Shown: one piece after another, positions 19,983 to 29,160 of the stretch
Layout of the letters: every line of letters begins with the position of its first letter
How positions within the stretch are numbered: position 1 is the stretch's first letter
Assembly: GCF_014644295.1 (NCBI RefSeq)
Contig: NZ_BMKK01000007.1
Location: forward strand, 245,055-309,054
Source: Emticicia aquatilis
GTDB taxonomy: Bacteria > Bacteroidota > Bacteroidia > Cytophagales > Spirosomataceae
Length of the DNA: 64,000 nucleotides
Direction of reading: 5' to 3'
Notes under the pieces: generated by a model
What the model saw: only the letters and a program-made list of their open reading frames with translations
Database searches by the model: none
Told to the model about the DNA's origin: nothing
Program-made: the position numbers and the translations under genes

Positions 19983-20002
19983 AATAAAAATATTTACATT
20001 TG
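19972..20002 (+). promoter_or_regulatory. Promoter of the third SusC/sulfonate operon
   Basis: TTTA (19972-19975), 19 bases, then TACATTTG (19995-20002) matches the Bacteroidota consensus TTTG-N19-21-TAnnTTTG. Transcription would start near 20009, giving a leader of about 170 bases. The -33 element lies inside the 21-bp dyad. Confidence 0.65.
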
Positions 20003-20056
20003 TCCCATAAAACAAAGTATTAGCAAAAGAAATAATCATTGAGCTAATAGAAAAAA

Positions 20057-20155
20057 GCCAATTCGGCGGCAACCGAACTGGCGGAAGTTTAAACAAAACA
20101 AGTTCATCGCTAAATGACTCCGACGGGTAAAGTTTTACCTGTTCAGATTTCTTAT
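20057..20155 (+). ncRNA. Structured leader RNA before SusC gene, copy 2 (candidate cis-regulator)
   Basis: This copy has the same architecture as 4035-4130. A 10-bp stem begins GCCA (20057-20066/20073-20082, one A-C mismatch) with a six-base loop CGGCAA. Then come TCAT/ATGA (20104-20107/20114-20117) and GGTAAA/TTTACC (20126-20131/20134-20139). CTTATTTTTAATTAAACCATTACAAAGTAA then leads into the start codon (shared with copy 1 in its last 15 bases). Stem sequences differ between the copies while pairing is kept, which supports a functional RNA. Confidence 0.55.
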
Positions 20156-20179
20156 TTTTAATTAAACCATTACAAAGTA

Positions 20180-23100
20180 ATGAAAAAAAACAACTACCTG
20201 TTTATTTGGGTATGTATTTTGTTCTTTCCGTTGGCACTCTCCGCCCAAAATACACAGCCAATTATCAATGCAAAACTCAATGGTAGAATCCTCGACCAAC
20301 GAACCAAAGAACCCGTAATTGGAGCAGCAGTTCAGATTAAAGGCACTACCAATGGCTCTACATCCAATCAAGAAGGTGCTTTTTATTTACAAACTGGACA
20401 AAAATTCCCTTTCACAATTGTGGTTAGTTCAATTGGTTTTAAGGCCAAAGAAATAGTCGTAGAATCAAGTCCAGTTGTAATTGACCTCGAAGAAGACGCC
20501 AAACAATTGTCAGAGGTTGTTGTGACGGGTTACGGCAGTGAAAGTAAAAAAGCTTTCACAGGGTCAGCCGTAAAGGTTTCTGCATCACAATTGGAAAATC
20601 GTCCCGCACAAAGCTTAGACCAATTGTTGGGTGGACAAGCGGCAGGGGTGAACATTGTTCAACCAAGTGGTGCATTAAACAACACACCTGTTTTCCGTAT
20701 TCGTGGTATCAACTCAATTACATCTTCGGTATATCCACTCATTATTGTTGATGGAATCACTGTTTTCACTGGCTCGGCTGGTGGTTCGGTAGGAAATAAC
20801 CCACTTTCTGACATCAATCCAAATGATATTGAATCAATTGATGTGCTGAAAGATGCCTCGGCGGCGGCCATTTATGGTTCGAGAGCGGCTAATGGGGTTG
20901 TAGTAATTACCACAAAAAAAGGCAAAAAAGGTAAAACGAAAGTAAATTATGATACTTGGGTAAGTTGGAGCAAACCATTCAATCTACCAGAAATTTTGAA
21001 TGCTGAAGATTACGTAACCATCAAAAATGAAGCGAGAGTAAACGCAGGACTTACGCCAGGTTTTGTACTTGGCAAAAATGCTGATGGTTCAAATATCGAA
21101 ACCAATTGGTACGATGTAGCATATCAAACGGGCGTTTCACAAAACCATACTTTAAATGTTTCGGGTGCTAATGATGCTACCAATTATTACGTTTCGGTCA
21201 ATTATTCTAAACAGAATGGTATTCTCAAAGCTAATACCTTTGACCGCAAAACTGCCCGTTTGAATTTAGAGCATAAACTCAATCGTAGCATTTCAATTGG
21301 AACAAACTTCTCGTTCAGCAATTCGGTTAATGCAGGACCAAACTCAGGTGCAATCGGGCCAAATTCGGTGGGGAGTTCGTCGGGAAATAGCGTAAATACG
21401 CAGTATATTGGTCTGCAACCTTTGGCACGTATGACCTACATTTTGCCACCAAACGTTCCTGTATATAATGCTGATGGAACATATAATATCAACCTTGCGA
21501 ACGGAAATATTGGATACGGCCCTAATGCTAATACCTTGGGGGTATTTAATGCGTACAACCTTCAAACAGTTTTAGACCTTGACAAAAACACGTCGGAAAA
21601 CAACACTTTGCTTGGTAGTGTTTTTGCTGAGATTGAATTACTGAAAGACCTTAAATTTAAAACGGTTTATGGTATTAATAATTTAGTGGTCGAAAACAAA
21701 GAGTTTAGAAACCTACAAAGTGGTGATGGATTTGCTAACAGAGGAACGGCAGCAAACTCAAACACAACCTACTTCCGCTCAAACTGGACAAATACGCTTA
21801 CTTATAATACTACTTTGGCGAATGTTCACAACGTAAAAGTTTTACTCGGCCACGAAGAAATCTACCGCAAAGTTGATGGTTGGGGTGCCACTCGCACGGG
21901 TTTATCAGACCCATTCTTTACGAGCTATCAAGGTGGATTTACCAACATTACACCCTCTTCAACGGTTCAGTCAGAAAATGGCCTCCTTTCATTTTTTAGT
22001 AATGTAAGCTATGATTACAACCGCAAATATTTGGCAAGTTTCAACTTCCGTCGTGATGGTTTATCTGCTTTGGCGGCTGGTAATAAATGGGGGAATTTTG
22101 GTGGTGGTTCGGTAGGTTGGAATGTTTCGGAGGAAGCTTTCTACCAAAACTCAAACCTAAAAAACTACATCAATTCACTTAAAATCAGAGCAAGTTATGG
22201 GGTTGTGGGAAATAGTAGTTTGAGCGATTATGCTGCATTATCGCAATACAGCTCAAGCACTTACGCTGGTGTACCAACCTTATTTTTTGGACAAGCAGGA
22301 AATGCTGCATTGCGTTGGGAATCAAGCAAGAAAACCGACATTGGTTTGAGTTTCAGTTTGTTGAACAATCGTTTTACAGTTGAAGCGGATTATTATAAAA
22401 ATACCATTGATGACTTAATTTTGTCGGCTCCCCAATCACTTTCACAAGGTATTCCGGGTAACTCAATTGCTGCAAACGTAGGGTCTTTGTATAATGAGGG
22501 AATTGAGTTAGGTTTAACAGCCAACATTATTAATAACCAAAAATTCCAGTGGAATGCTAATTTCAATATTGCCACGCTTAAAAACCGTGTGACATCATTG
22601 GGTACTGGTGGTGATATTTATCCAACCGCATTAAGTACTTTCGGTATTCAAAACGTAACTCGTGTTGGTTACTCGGTGGGTTCTATTTTTGCCGTACCAA
22701 CTTTGAGAATTAACCCTGCTAATGGTAACAGAATTTACCTCAATTCCCAAGACCAACAAGTGCAATATGATGCACTCAAAAGAACATTCACCACACTCGA
22801 CGGTGCTACTGTTCCTGCTATTGACAATTACCGTGATGGCAGAATTCAAGGGCCATCGCTTCCTACTTATTATGGCGGCTTGAATAACAACTTCACCTAC
22901 GGAAACTTTGATTTAGCCATTAATTTGATTTTCTCAGGTGGAAATAAGCTATATAATGGAACAAAAGGAACACTTTCTGACCAACGCTATTTCAATAATG
23001 GTACTTGGATAAAAGACCGTTGGACTACCCCAGGCCAAATTACCGATGTTCCAAAATTAGTTTGGGGCGATAGTTTCAGTGGCGGTTTTTCTTCTACAAA

Positions 23101-23365
23101 TACAGCTTTTGTTGAGGATGGCTCTTTCATTAAGCTAAAGAACATAGCTTTGAGTTATAATGTACCTATCAAAGATGGTGTTGTTTCAAAATATATTTCA
23201 TCTGTCAAAGCTTATGTACAAGCGTCAAATATCTTAACATTTACGAAATACACAGGTGCTGACCCAGAGGTCTCAATCAACGGAAACTCGGTCAATTCGG
23301 GTAAAGACCAAAACGTGCCAGCCAATGCCTCTGTATTTACTTTAGGTTTAAATGTAGGTTTCTAA
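20180..23365 (+). CDS. SusC/RagA-type TonB-dependent outer-membrane transporter (third pair, heads sulfonate operon)
   Basis: 1061 residues with a signal peptide ending ALSAQ and a carboxypeptidase-D-like domain (GRILDQRTKEPVIGAAVQIKG). The plug has VVVTGYGSESKKAFTGSA and DPNDIESIDVLKDASAAAIYGS-type sequence, and a long barrel ends NVGF. It heads the run of nine further genes to 34632 with short gaps or overlaps, so its substrate is presumably what those enzymes degrade: by inference an organosulfonate. Transcription starts at a TACATTTG promoter under a sulfur-regulon dyad and runs through a structured leader RNA. Paralogue of the second SusC. Confidence 0.95.
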   Translation: MKKNNYLFIWVCILFFPLALSAQNTQPIINAKLNGRILDQRTKEPVIGAAVQIKGTTNGSTSNQEGAFYLQTGQKFPFTIVVSSIGFKAKEIVVESSPVVIDLEEDAKQLSEVVVTGYGSESKKAFTGSAVKVSASQLENRPAQSLDQLLGGQAAGVNIVQPSGALNNTPVFRIRGINSITSSVYPLIIVDGITVFTGSAGGSVGNNPLSDINPNDIESIDVLKDASAAAIYGSRAANGVVVITTKKGKKGKTKVNYDTWVSWSKPFNLPEILNAEDYVTIKNEARVNAGLTPGFVLGKNADGSNIETNWYDVAYQTGVSQNHTLNVSGANDATNYYVSVNYSKQNGILKANTFDRKTARLNLEHKLNRSISIGTNFSFSNSVNAGPNSGAIGPNSVGSSSGNSVNTQYIGLQPLARMTYILPPNVPVYNADGTYNINLANGNIGYGPNANTLGVFNAYNLQTVLDLDKNTSENNTLLGSVFAEIELLKDLKFKTVYGINNLVVENKEFRNLQSGDGFANRGTAANSNTTYFRSNWTNTLTYNTTLANVHNVKVLLGHEEIYRKVDGWGATRTGLSDPFFTSYQGGFTNITPSSTVQSENGLLSFFSNVSYDYNRKYLASFNFRRDGLSALAAGNKWGNFGGGSVGWNVSEEAFYQNSNLKNYINSLKIRASYGVVGNSSLSDYAALSQYSSSTYAGVPTLFFGQAGNAALRWESSKKTDIGLSFSLLNNRFTVEADYYKNTIDDLILSAPQSLSQGIPGNSIAANVGSLYNEGIELGLTANIINNQKFQWNANFNIATLKNRVTSLGTGGDIYPTALSTFGIQNVTRVGYSVGSIFAVPTLRINPANGNRIYLNSQDQQVQYDALKRTFTTLDGATVPAIDNYRDGRIQGPSLPTYYGGLNNNFTYGNFDLAINLIFSGGNKLYNGTKGTLSDQRYFNNGTWIKDRWTTPGQITDVPKLVWGDSFSGGFSSTNTAFVEDGSFIKLKNIALSYNVPIKDGVVSKYISSVKAYVQASNILTFTKYTGADPEVSINGNSVNSGKDQNVPANASVFTLGLNVGF

Positions 23366-23377
23366 AAAATTAATCAA

Positions 23378-24847
23378 ATGAAAAATAGTTTTAATCATAA
23401 AAATATATTCCGCCGTTCGTTGCTAATCTCAGCAACTGTTATCGGGTCGCTAAGTGGTTGCAAAGATAATTTGTTGGATACTGTGCCTATCACGAGTATC
23501 TCAACCGATGCCGCTTATAGCACCCCTGCAAAGATTTTGGCTCAGGTAAATGGTCTCTATTCGCAGTTTGGAAGTCAAGCCTATTTTGGCGGTCGTCACA
23601 TTATTTTTAATGAGCAGCGTGGCGATGAATTCAGTCAAAATGACGGAAATAACTCAACGGGAGCAAACGTCTGGAATCAATCTATTACATCGTCAGGCGA
23701 TTTTGTCAATCAAGTTTGGGGTGCAGCTTATACCACCATCAATTCGGCCAATATTTTGATTGATAACCTCAATACTTCAAAAGTTTTGGCAGATGATTTA
23801 CGCAAAAACTACATTGCCGAAGCCAAGTTTTTAAGAGCATTTGCCTATTTCAGTTTGGTGCAAACTTACGCCAAGCCATTTCAACAAAATAGTGCAGCTC
23901 CAGCTTTACCGCTGAGATTAACGCCAGAAATATCGGGCGGAAACAACGACTTTGCTTTCAGCACAGTAGCTGAGGTTTATACCCAAATTTTAAAAGATTT
24001 GAACGAGGCCGAAACGGATTTGCCAGTAACGTACTCAACACCGCTTTTAATTGCATCGAGAGCCCATAAAGCCACAGCGATTGCACTTAAAACAAGGGTA
24101 AATTTAGTCAAAGGCGATTACGCAGCCGTAGTTACTGAAGCTAAGAAAATTGTTTCGACTGCTGCACCGTTTCAGTATGTTTCTGGAACATTGACACACA
24201 GATTAGAGGCTAACATAGCTACTGTTTTTGGTGGTTCTTACGTAGGAAACGAGGTTTTACTTACCATACCTTACATCAACCCTACTGAAGCACCAGGTTT
24301 ACAAGCATCATTGGCTTCAAACTATTTGACACCTGTTATTTACTTGAATTCTGTTGGTATTGTAACAGACCCTACATTAGCTTCAACTACCTCTACTGAT
24401 GCTCGCAAAAGTTTGATAAGTACCAACGCCACTGGTCAGAAGTTATTAAGAAAATTTCCTAAAAACTCAGCTCCTTTCAGTGATTATGTGCCAATCATTC
24501 GCTATGCCGAAGTACTACTCAACTATGCCGAAGCAGCTACTGAGACTGGTGATTTAATAACCGCCACAGCACTTTTGAATGCAGTCCGCAAGCGTTCTGA
24601 TGCCAATTTTGTATTTACTAAAGGCATTTCAACCAAAGCAGAATTAGTAGAAACTATTTTGACCGAACGTAGAATAGAGCTTTTGGGTGAAGGTTTCAGA
24701 ACTCCCGATTTGTTGAGAAGAGTTCAAAAATTACCAGGTAAAATAGGTAATGCGGGAGTAGCACCAGAGGTATTACCAACAGCAAGTAATTACGTTTGGG
24801 CAATTCCGAGCAACGAACTTGCCTACAATAAACTTGCTCCAAAATAA
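23378..24847 (+). CDS. SusD/RagB-type substrate-binding lipoprotein (third pair)
   Basis: 489 residues. The lipobox is GSLSGC near residue 28, after an unusually long N-terminal region (MKNSFNHKNIFRRSLLISATVI). The SusD signatures are DTVPITSIS, KFLRAFAYFSLVQTYAKPF, YTQILKDLNEAETDLP, YAEVLLNYAEAATETGD and ERRIELLGEGFRTPDLLR. It starts 12 bases after the SusC stop. Similarity to the second SusD is high. As the surface lid of the third transporter it should bind the operon's substrate first. Confidence 0.94.
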   Translation: MKNSFNHKNIFRRSLLISATVIGSLSGCKDNLLDTVPITSISTDAAYSTPAKILAQVNGLYSQFGSQAYFGGRHIIFNEQRGDEFSQNDGNNSTGANVWNQSITSSGDFVNQVWGAAYTTINSANILIDNLNTSKVLADDLRKNYIAEAKFLRAFAYFSLVQTYAKPFQQNSAAPALPLRLTPEISGGNNDFAFSTVAEVYTQILKDLNEAETDLPVTYSTPLLIASRAHKATAIALKTRVNLVKGDYAAVVTEAKKIVSTAAPFQYVSGTLTHRLEANIATVFGGSYVGNEVLLTIPYINPTEAPGLQASLASNYLTPVIYLNSVGIVTDPTLASTTSTDARKSLISTNATGQKLLRKFPKNSAPFSDYVPIIRYAEVLLNYAEAATETGDLITATALLNAVRKRSDANFVFTKGISTKAELVETILTERRIELLGEGFRTPDLLRRVQKLPGKIGNAGVAPEVLPTASNYVWAIPSNELAYNKLAPK

Positions 24848-24872
24848 TTTAAACGCTGTCAAATTATCTATC

Positions 24873-26579
24873 ATGAAAAAAGTCCTCTTTTTAATATCAT
24901 TATTTTGTGCAAAAACAGCCGTTTTTGCACAAAATACTACTTCTGCCGATAAGATTTTTATCAATGGAAAAATCATTACGGTTGATGCAAAAAACACCAT
25001 AGCTCAGGCCGTTGCCGTACAAAATGGTAAAATTTTGGCGGTTGGAAACAACAAGCAAATCGAAAAACTAAAAGGTAAAAATACCCAAGTGGTAGATTTG
25101 GGTGGAAAAACTGTAACCCCAGGGTTTATTGACGGACACAGCCACTTTATGAGTTTCGGACGTGCGGGTTTGGCAAATCTCAATCCGCCGCCAGTAGGGT
25201 TGGTTCGCAAAATAGCTGATATAGTTGCCGAATTACAGAAGTTAAAAGCTCAAAAAGGTATCAAAGATGGAGAATGGATTCGTGGTTTTGGCTATGATTT
25301 CGACCAATTAGAAGAAAAACGTCACCCAAACAAATGGGATTTAGATGGAGCATTTCCGAATAATCCCGTAGTAATTACTCACGTATCTGGTCACATGTCG
25401 GTTGCCAACTCTTATGCCTTGAAACTCGGCAATGTTGATAGCAACACCAAAGACCCAGCAGGTGGAGTAATTGAAAGAAAAGAAGGCACGAATGAGCCGA
25501 CGGGTTTATTACAAGAAAAAGCCGCTTATGTGATTCGTGGAGGTTTTGAAGCACCAGCCAAGAACATTGAAGACCAATTGGCACAATTGAAAGAACAACA
25601 ACTTTACTACGCCAGTTTTGGCGTAACGACCGCCCAAGATGGTAGCACAAGTTTCGAGAATTTAAAATTGCTCAAAGAAGCATCAAAAAGAAATGAGCTT
25701 TTAATTGACATCGAAACTTTACCGTCTTATGCCATCATTGATAAAGTAATCGGCAACCCAGATTTTAAACATGGTGTGCTTGAAAACCACCTCAAACTCA
25801 ATGGTTTCAAATTTATGTCAGATGGCTCACCGCAAGGGAAAACTGCTTTTTTCGGCAAGGCTTATCTGACCAAAGTTCCAGGCTGTAATGATTCACTCTG
25901 TCGTGGTTTTCCAGTGGTTACACAAGAACAATTCAACGAAGCCATCATCAAAGCATTCAAGAATAATATCCAACCGTACGCCCATTGCAATGGCGATGCA
26001 GCAATTGACATGTACATTACTGCCGTTGAAAATGCCAATAAAGTATTGGGAACGACAAGCTTAGGGCGTCGCCCCGTAGTGATTCACTCGCAATTTGTAC
26101 GTCCTGACCAATTGGATAAATACAAAGAATTGGGCTTTTTACCATCATTGTTCAGTAATCATGCTTTTTTCTGGGGCGATGTACATGAGACCAATTTAGG
26201 TTATGACCGTGCTAAGTTTTTGAGTCCTCTCAAATCATCTATCAAGAAAGGTATCATTGCCACCAATCATACAGACTTTGGGGTAACACCAATCAATCAA
26301 CTGTTTTTATTATGGACATCAGTTGAGCGTAAATCTCGTTCGGGTAAAGTTATTGGCCCAGAAGAACGCTTAACCCCACTCGAAGGCCTCAAAGCCATCA
26401 CCATCAATGGTGCTTATGAGTACTTTGAAGAAAAAACGAAAGGCTCAATCGAGAAAGGTAAATTGGCAGATTTGGTAGTGCTTTCTGACGATATTCTGAC
26501 GATTGAGCCTGCAAAAATCAAAGACGTAGAAGTTTTAGAAACCATAAAAGAGGGTACAACAATTTATAAAAAACAATAA
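24873..26579 (+). CDS. Exported metal-dependent amidohydrolase, YtcJ-like
   Basis: 568 residues when started at ATG 24873, which gives a signal peptide (MKKVLFLISLFCAKTAVFAQ). The in-frame start at 24819 lies inside the SusD gene and adds 18 implausible residues. It belongs to the amidohydrolase_3/YtcJ group. The beta-strand ATVNGKI-like opening is DKIFINGKIITVDAK, the metal-binding HxH is in GFIDGHSHFM (His89, His91), and GDAAID, VIHSQFV and NHTDFGVTP carry further likely ligands. The C-terminal GSIEKGKLADLVVLSDDIL closes the composite domain. It would hydrolyse an amide or related bond of the imported substrate in the periplasm. Its stop overlaps the start of the monooxygenase gene (TAATG). 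Confidence 0.88.
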   Translation: MKKVLFLISLFCAKTAVFAQNTTSADKIFINGKIITVDAKNTIAQAVAVQNGKILAVGNNKQIEKLKGKNTQVVDLGGKTVTPGFIDGHSHFMSFGRAGLANLNPPPVGLVRKIADIVAELQKLKAQKGIKDGEWIRGFGYDFDQLEEKRHPNKWDLDGAFPNNPVVITHVSGHMSVANSYALKLGNVDSNTKDPAGGVIERKEGTNEPTGLLQEKAAYVIRGGFEAPAKNIEDQLAQLKEQQLYYASFGVTTAQDGSTSFENLKLLKEASKRNELLIDIETLPSYAIIDKVIGNPDFKHGVLENHLKLNGFKFMSDGSPQGKTAFFGKAYLTKVPGCNDSLCRGFPVVTQEQFNEAIIKAFKNNIQPYAHCNGDAAIDMYITAVENANKVLGTTSLGRRPVVIHSQFVRPDQLDKYKELGFLPSLFSNHAFFWGDVHETNLGYDRAKFLSPLKSSIKKGIIATNHTDFGVTPINQLFLLWTSVERKSRSGKVIGPEERLTPLEGLKAITINGAYEYFEEKTKGSIEKGKLADLVVLSDDILTIEPAKIKDVEVLETIKEGTTIYKKQ

Positions 26580-27742
26580 TGGCAATTCAAAACATCAAAA
26601 CAGCCGACATCCGAACCACCCAGAGAGTCGCTGAAATATCATGGTTCAATGATATTATTGGTGGAGATACCGAGTATTTGGGCATTTTAGACAATTCTCG
26701 TAGAAGTAATTTTGAGCATTGTCGAGATATTACGCTCGAAGCAGAAAAACTCGGTTTTAGTAATATTTTATACCCAACCGCATACACAGTAGGGCAAGAC
26801 GTTTGGACAATCACCTCAGCACTCGCACCGTTGACGGAGAAAATAACTTTTTTAGCAGCAGTTAGAACTGGCGAAGTTCATCCGCCCATGTTGGCAAGAG
26901 CAATTGCCTCGCTCGACCATGCTCTCAAAGGAAGATTGATTTTGAATATCATCAATTCTGATTTGCCAGGGACTCGTGAAAATCCTGATTATCGCTATCA
27001 ACGATGCACCGAAGTAATCGAAATATTGAAACAAGGTTGGACACAAGACCGCATTCAGCACAAAGGAGAAATCTATCAGTTTGATATGCCCTCTGACCCT
27101 GTGAAGCCTTACCAAAATGGTGGACCACTCTTGTATTTTGGAGGAACTTCCGATGGTTCAAGAGAAGTTTGTGCCAAACATTGCGATGTATTTTTGATGT
27201 GGCCAGAATCTGAAGAAGCCATGTACGCAACCATGCAGGACATGACCGCAAGAGCAGTAAAATACGGTAGAAAAATTGATTTTGGACTCAGAATCCACGT
27301 AGTAGCTCGTGAAACACAAGAAGAAGCAAGGGCTTATGCTAAAAAGCTGATTTCAAAATTTGATGAACAACGTGCCGCCGAAATCCGTGCCAGAGGAGAA
27401 GATTCTCGTTCGCTGGGTGTAATTCGTCAAGATGAATTTAGAAAAACATCCGATGACGAAGGTTATGCCGAGGAAATTCTTTGGACGACCATCGGAAAAG
27501 TGTTTTCGGGGTGTGGCAGTGGCTTGGTGGGCAGTGCCGACCAAATTATTGCCAAACTCAATCGCTATATGGATATGGGTTTTCGAGCTTTTGTATTTTC
27601 AGGTTTCCCATTGATCGAAGAAGCAAACTATTTTGCCAAATTGGTTTTGCCTCATTTACCAAACGTTTCGATGCCAAGATTAAATAATCGAATTCCAAAC
27701 GAAACACCTGTTACGCCTCTAACAACCGCCGAATTGGTTTAA
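26579..27742 (+). CDS. ssuD: SsuD-like flavin-dependent alkanesulfonate monooxygenase (LLM class)
   Basis: 387 residues, close to the 381 of E. coli SsuD, which cleaves alkanesulfonates to aldehyde and sulfite using FMNH2 and O2. The luciferase-like barrel is recognisable: LTEKITFLAAVRTGEVHP, LLYFGGTSDGSREV, FGLRIHVVARET (Arg238 and His240 match SsuD Arg226 and His228), and AFVFSGFPLIEEANYF near the end. Two differences stand out against the SsuD sequence as I remember it. The segment LWTTIGKVFSGCGSGLVG (301-318) aligns without gaps to the SsuD mobile loop but has Phe309 where SsuD has catalytic Arg297. The SsuD Cys54 is also absent. Substrate range may therefore differ. No SsuE flavin reductase is encoded in the window. 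Confidence 0.85.
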   Translation: MAIQNIKTADIRTTQRVAEISWFNDIIGGDTEYLGILDNSRRSNFEHCRDITLEAEKLGFSNILYPTAYTVGQDVWTITSALAPLTEKITFLAAVRTGEVHPPMLARAIASLDHALKGRLILNIINSDLPGTRENPDYRYQRCTEVIEILKQGWTQDRIQHKGEIYQFDMPSDPVKPYQNGGPLLYFGGTSDGSREVCAKHCDVFLMWPESEEAMYATMQDMTARAVKYGRKIDFGLRIHVVARETQEEARAYAKKLISKFDEQRAAEIRARGEDSRSLGVIRQDEFRKTSDDEGYAEEILWTTIGKVFSGCGSGLVGSADQIIAKLNRYMDMGFRAFVFSGFPLIEEANYFAKLVLPHLPNVSMPRLNNRIPNETPVTPLTTAELV

Positions 27743-27753
27743 AAATTACATAT

Positions 27754-29160
27754 ATGTCCGAAAAGGAATTTAAAAGAGAATTGGGCTTAATTGATGCCGC
27801 TTTGCTTGCCGCAAGCGGTATGATTGGCTCTGGAATATTTATAGTCAGTGCCGATGTCGCCCGCAATGTTGGTTCGGCTGGCTGGCTCATTGTGGTTTGG
27901 GTGATAGGTGGCTTTATGACCTTGACCGCTGCAGTAAGCTATGGCGAACTCAGCGGAATGTACCCAAAAGCAGGTGGGCAATATGTTTATTTGAAAGAAG
28001 CCTACGGACGTTTGGTGGCTTTTGTTTATGGTTGGAGTTTGTTTACTGTAATCCAAACAGGTACGATTGCTGCCGTTTGTGTATCATTTTTCAAGTTTTT
28101 GGCGTATTTCTTTCCAATATTCAGCGAAGATTTAGTGGCTTTCCGTATAGGCGAATCTTTCAAAGTTTCTCCTGCTCAATTATCATCTATTTTGTTGCTT
28201 TTTATCTTAACTTATCTCAACACCAAAGGCGTTAAACTTGGTAAAATTGTACAAAATATATTCACCAGTACCAAACTACTTTCTTTGTTAGGTTTGATTT
28301 TATTTGGATTCATTTACCTAAAACCCGAAATCTGGCAAGCCAACTGGTCGAATCCTTTTCATTTACAAAAACTCACCAAAACGGGCGAATTTATTCAATA
28401 TGCTGACACCCCCGCTCTTTGGGGAGCAATCGCTTCGGCATTGGTCGGAACGGTTATCAGCTACGATGCTTGGAACAACGTAACGTTCGTGGCAGGTGAA
28501 ATCAAAAATCCAAAACGTAATATTGGATTAAGTTTACTGCTCGGAACTGCCGTTGTTACTTTTATTTACGTAACACTCAATATCATGTTTACGGCGGTAT
28601 TGCCCATCGAAGCACTCGGAACCCCCGAAAAAGACCGTGTGGGTATCGCAGCCGCCCAAGCCATTTTTGGAGCAAGTGGTACAGCTGTGATTGCTGTTTT
28701 GATTCTTATAGCTTCATTTGGCTGTGCCAACGGAATGATTCTGGCAGGTGCAAGGGTTTATTACAGCATGGCAAAAGATGGGCTTTTCTTCAAGAAAACT
28801 GGCGATTTAAACAAAAACTCCGTGCCAGAATATGCTCTATGGTTTCAGTTTGTGGTGGCAGTCATATTGAGTTTGAGTGGTCGCTATGGCGATTTATTGG
28901 ACATGATTTCGTTTGTGGTTGTCATTTTTTACGTACTCACAATTGCCGCAATTTATATTTTACGTAAAAAAGAACCAACCCTCGACCGCCCATACAAAGC
29001 ATGGGGTTATCCTGTGCTTCCTGCGATTTATATTGTTATGGGTTTGGCATTTTGTGTATTACTTATTATCTATAAACCCACCTACACTTGGCCAGGCTTA
29101 ATCATTGCAGGTTTAGGCATTCCTGTATATTTTTTGACTACTCGAAATCAAAAACAATGA
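27754..29160 (+). CDS. APC-family amino acid/amine permease
   Basis: 468 residues with about 12 membrane segments. The APC superfamily start is LGLIDAALLAASGMIGSGIFIVSADVA (first helix with the unwound GSGIF motif). GGQYVYLKEAYGR and SYDAWNNVTFVAGEIKNPKRNI, the conserved loop of the LAT/APC group, follow. It is an inner-membrane importer, probably of the amino acid or amine part left after the exported amidohydrolase acts, or of an amino-sulfonate such as taurine; this is inference. It starts 11 bases after the monooxygenase and overlaps the cytochrome gene (ATGA). Confidence 0.88.
   Translation: MSEKEFKRELGLIDAALLAASGMIGSGIFIVSADVARNVGSAGWLIVVWVIGGFMTLTAAVSYGELSGMYPKAGGQYVYLKEAYGRLVAFVYGWSLFTVIQTGTIAAVCVSFFKFLAYFFPIFSEDLVAFRIGESFKVSPAQLSSILLLFILTYLNTKGVKLGKIVQNIFTSTKLLSLLGLILFGFIYLKPEIWQANWSNPFHLQKLTKTGEFIQYADTPALWGAIASALVGTVISYDAWNNVTFVAGEIKNPKRNIGLSLLLGTAVVTFIYVTLNIMFTAVLPIEALGTPEKDRVGIAAAQAIFGASGTAVIAVLILIASFGCANGMILAGARVYYSMAKDGLFFKKTGDLNKNSVPEYALWFQFVVAVILSLSGRYGDLLDMISFVVVIFYVLTIAAIYILRKKEPTLDRPYKAWGYPVLPAIYIVMGLAFCVLLIIYKPTYTWPGLIIAGLGIPVYFLTTRNQKQ

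Larger units (their letters stand above)
19803..20179. other. Gene-free 377-base control region of the third SusC operon
   Basis: In order it holds the terminator of the previous unit, the 21-bp dyad (19962-19982), a TACATTTG promoter element (19995-20002), and a transcribed leader of roughly 170 bases carrying the second copy of the three-hairpin RNA. No reading frame looks coding. Confidence 0.7.
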
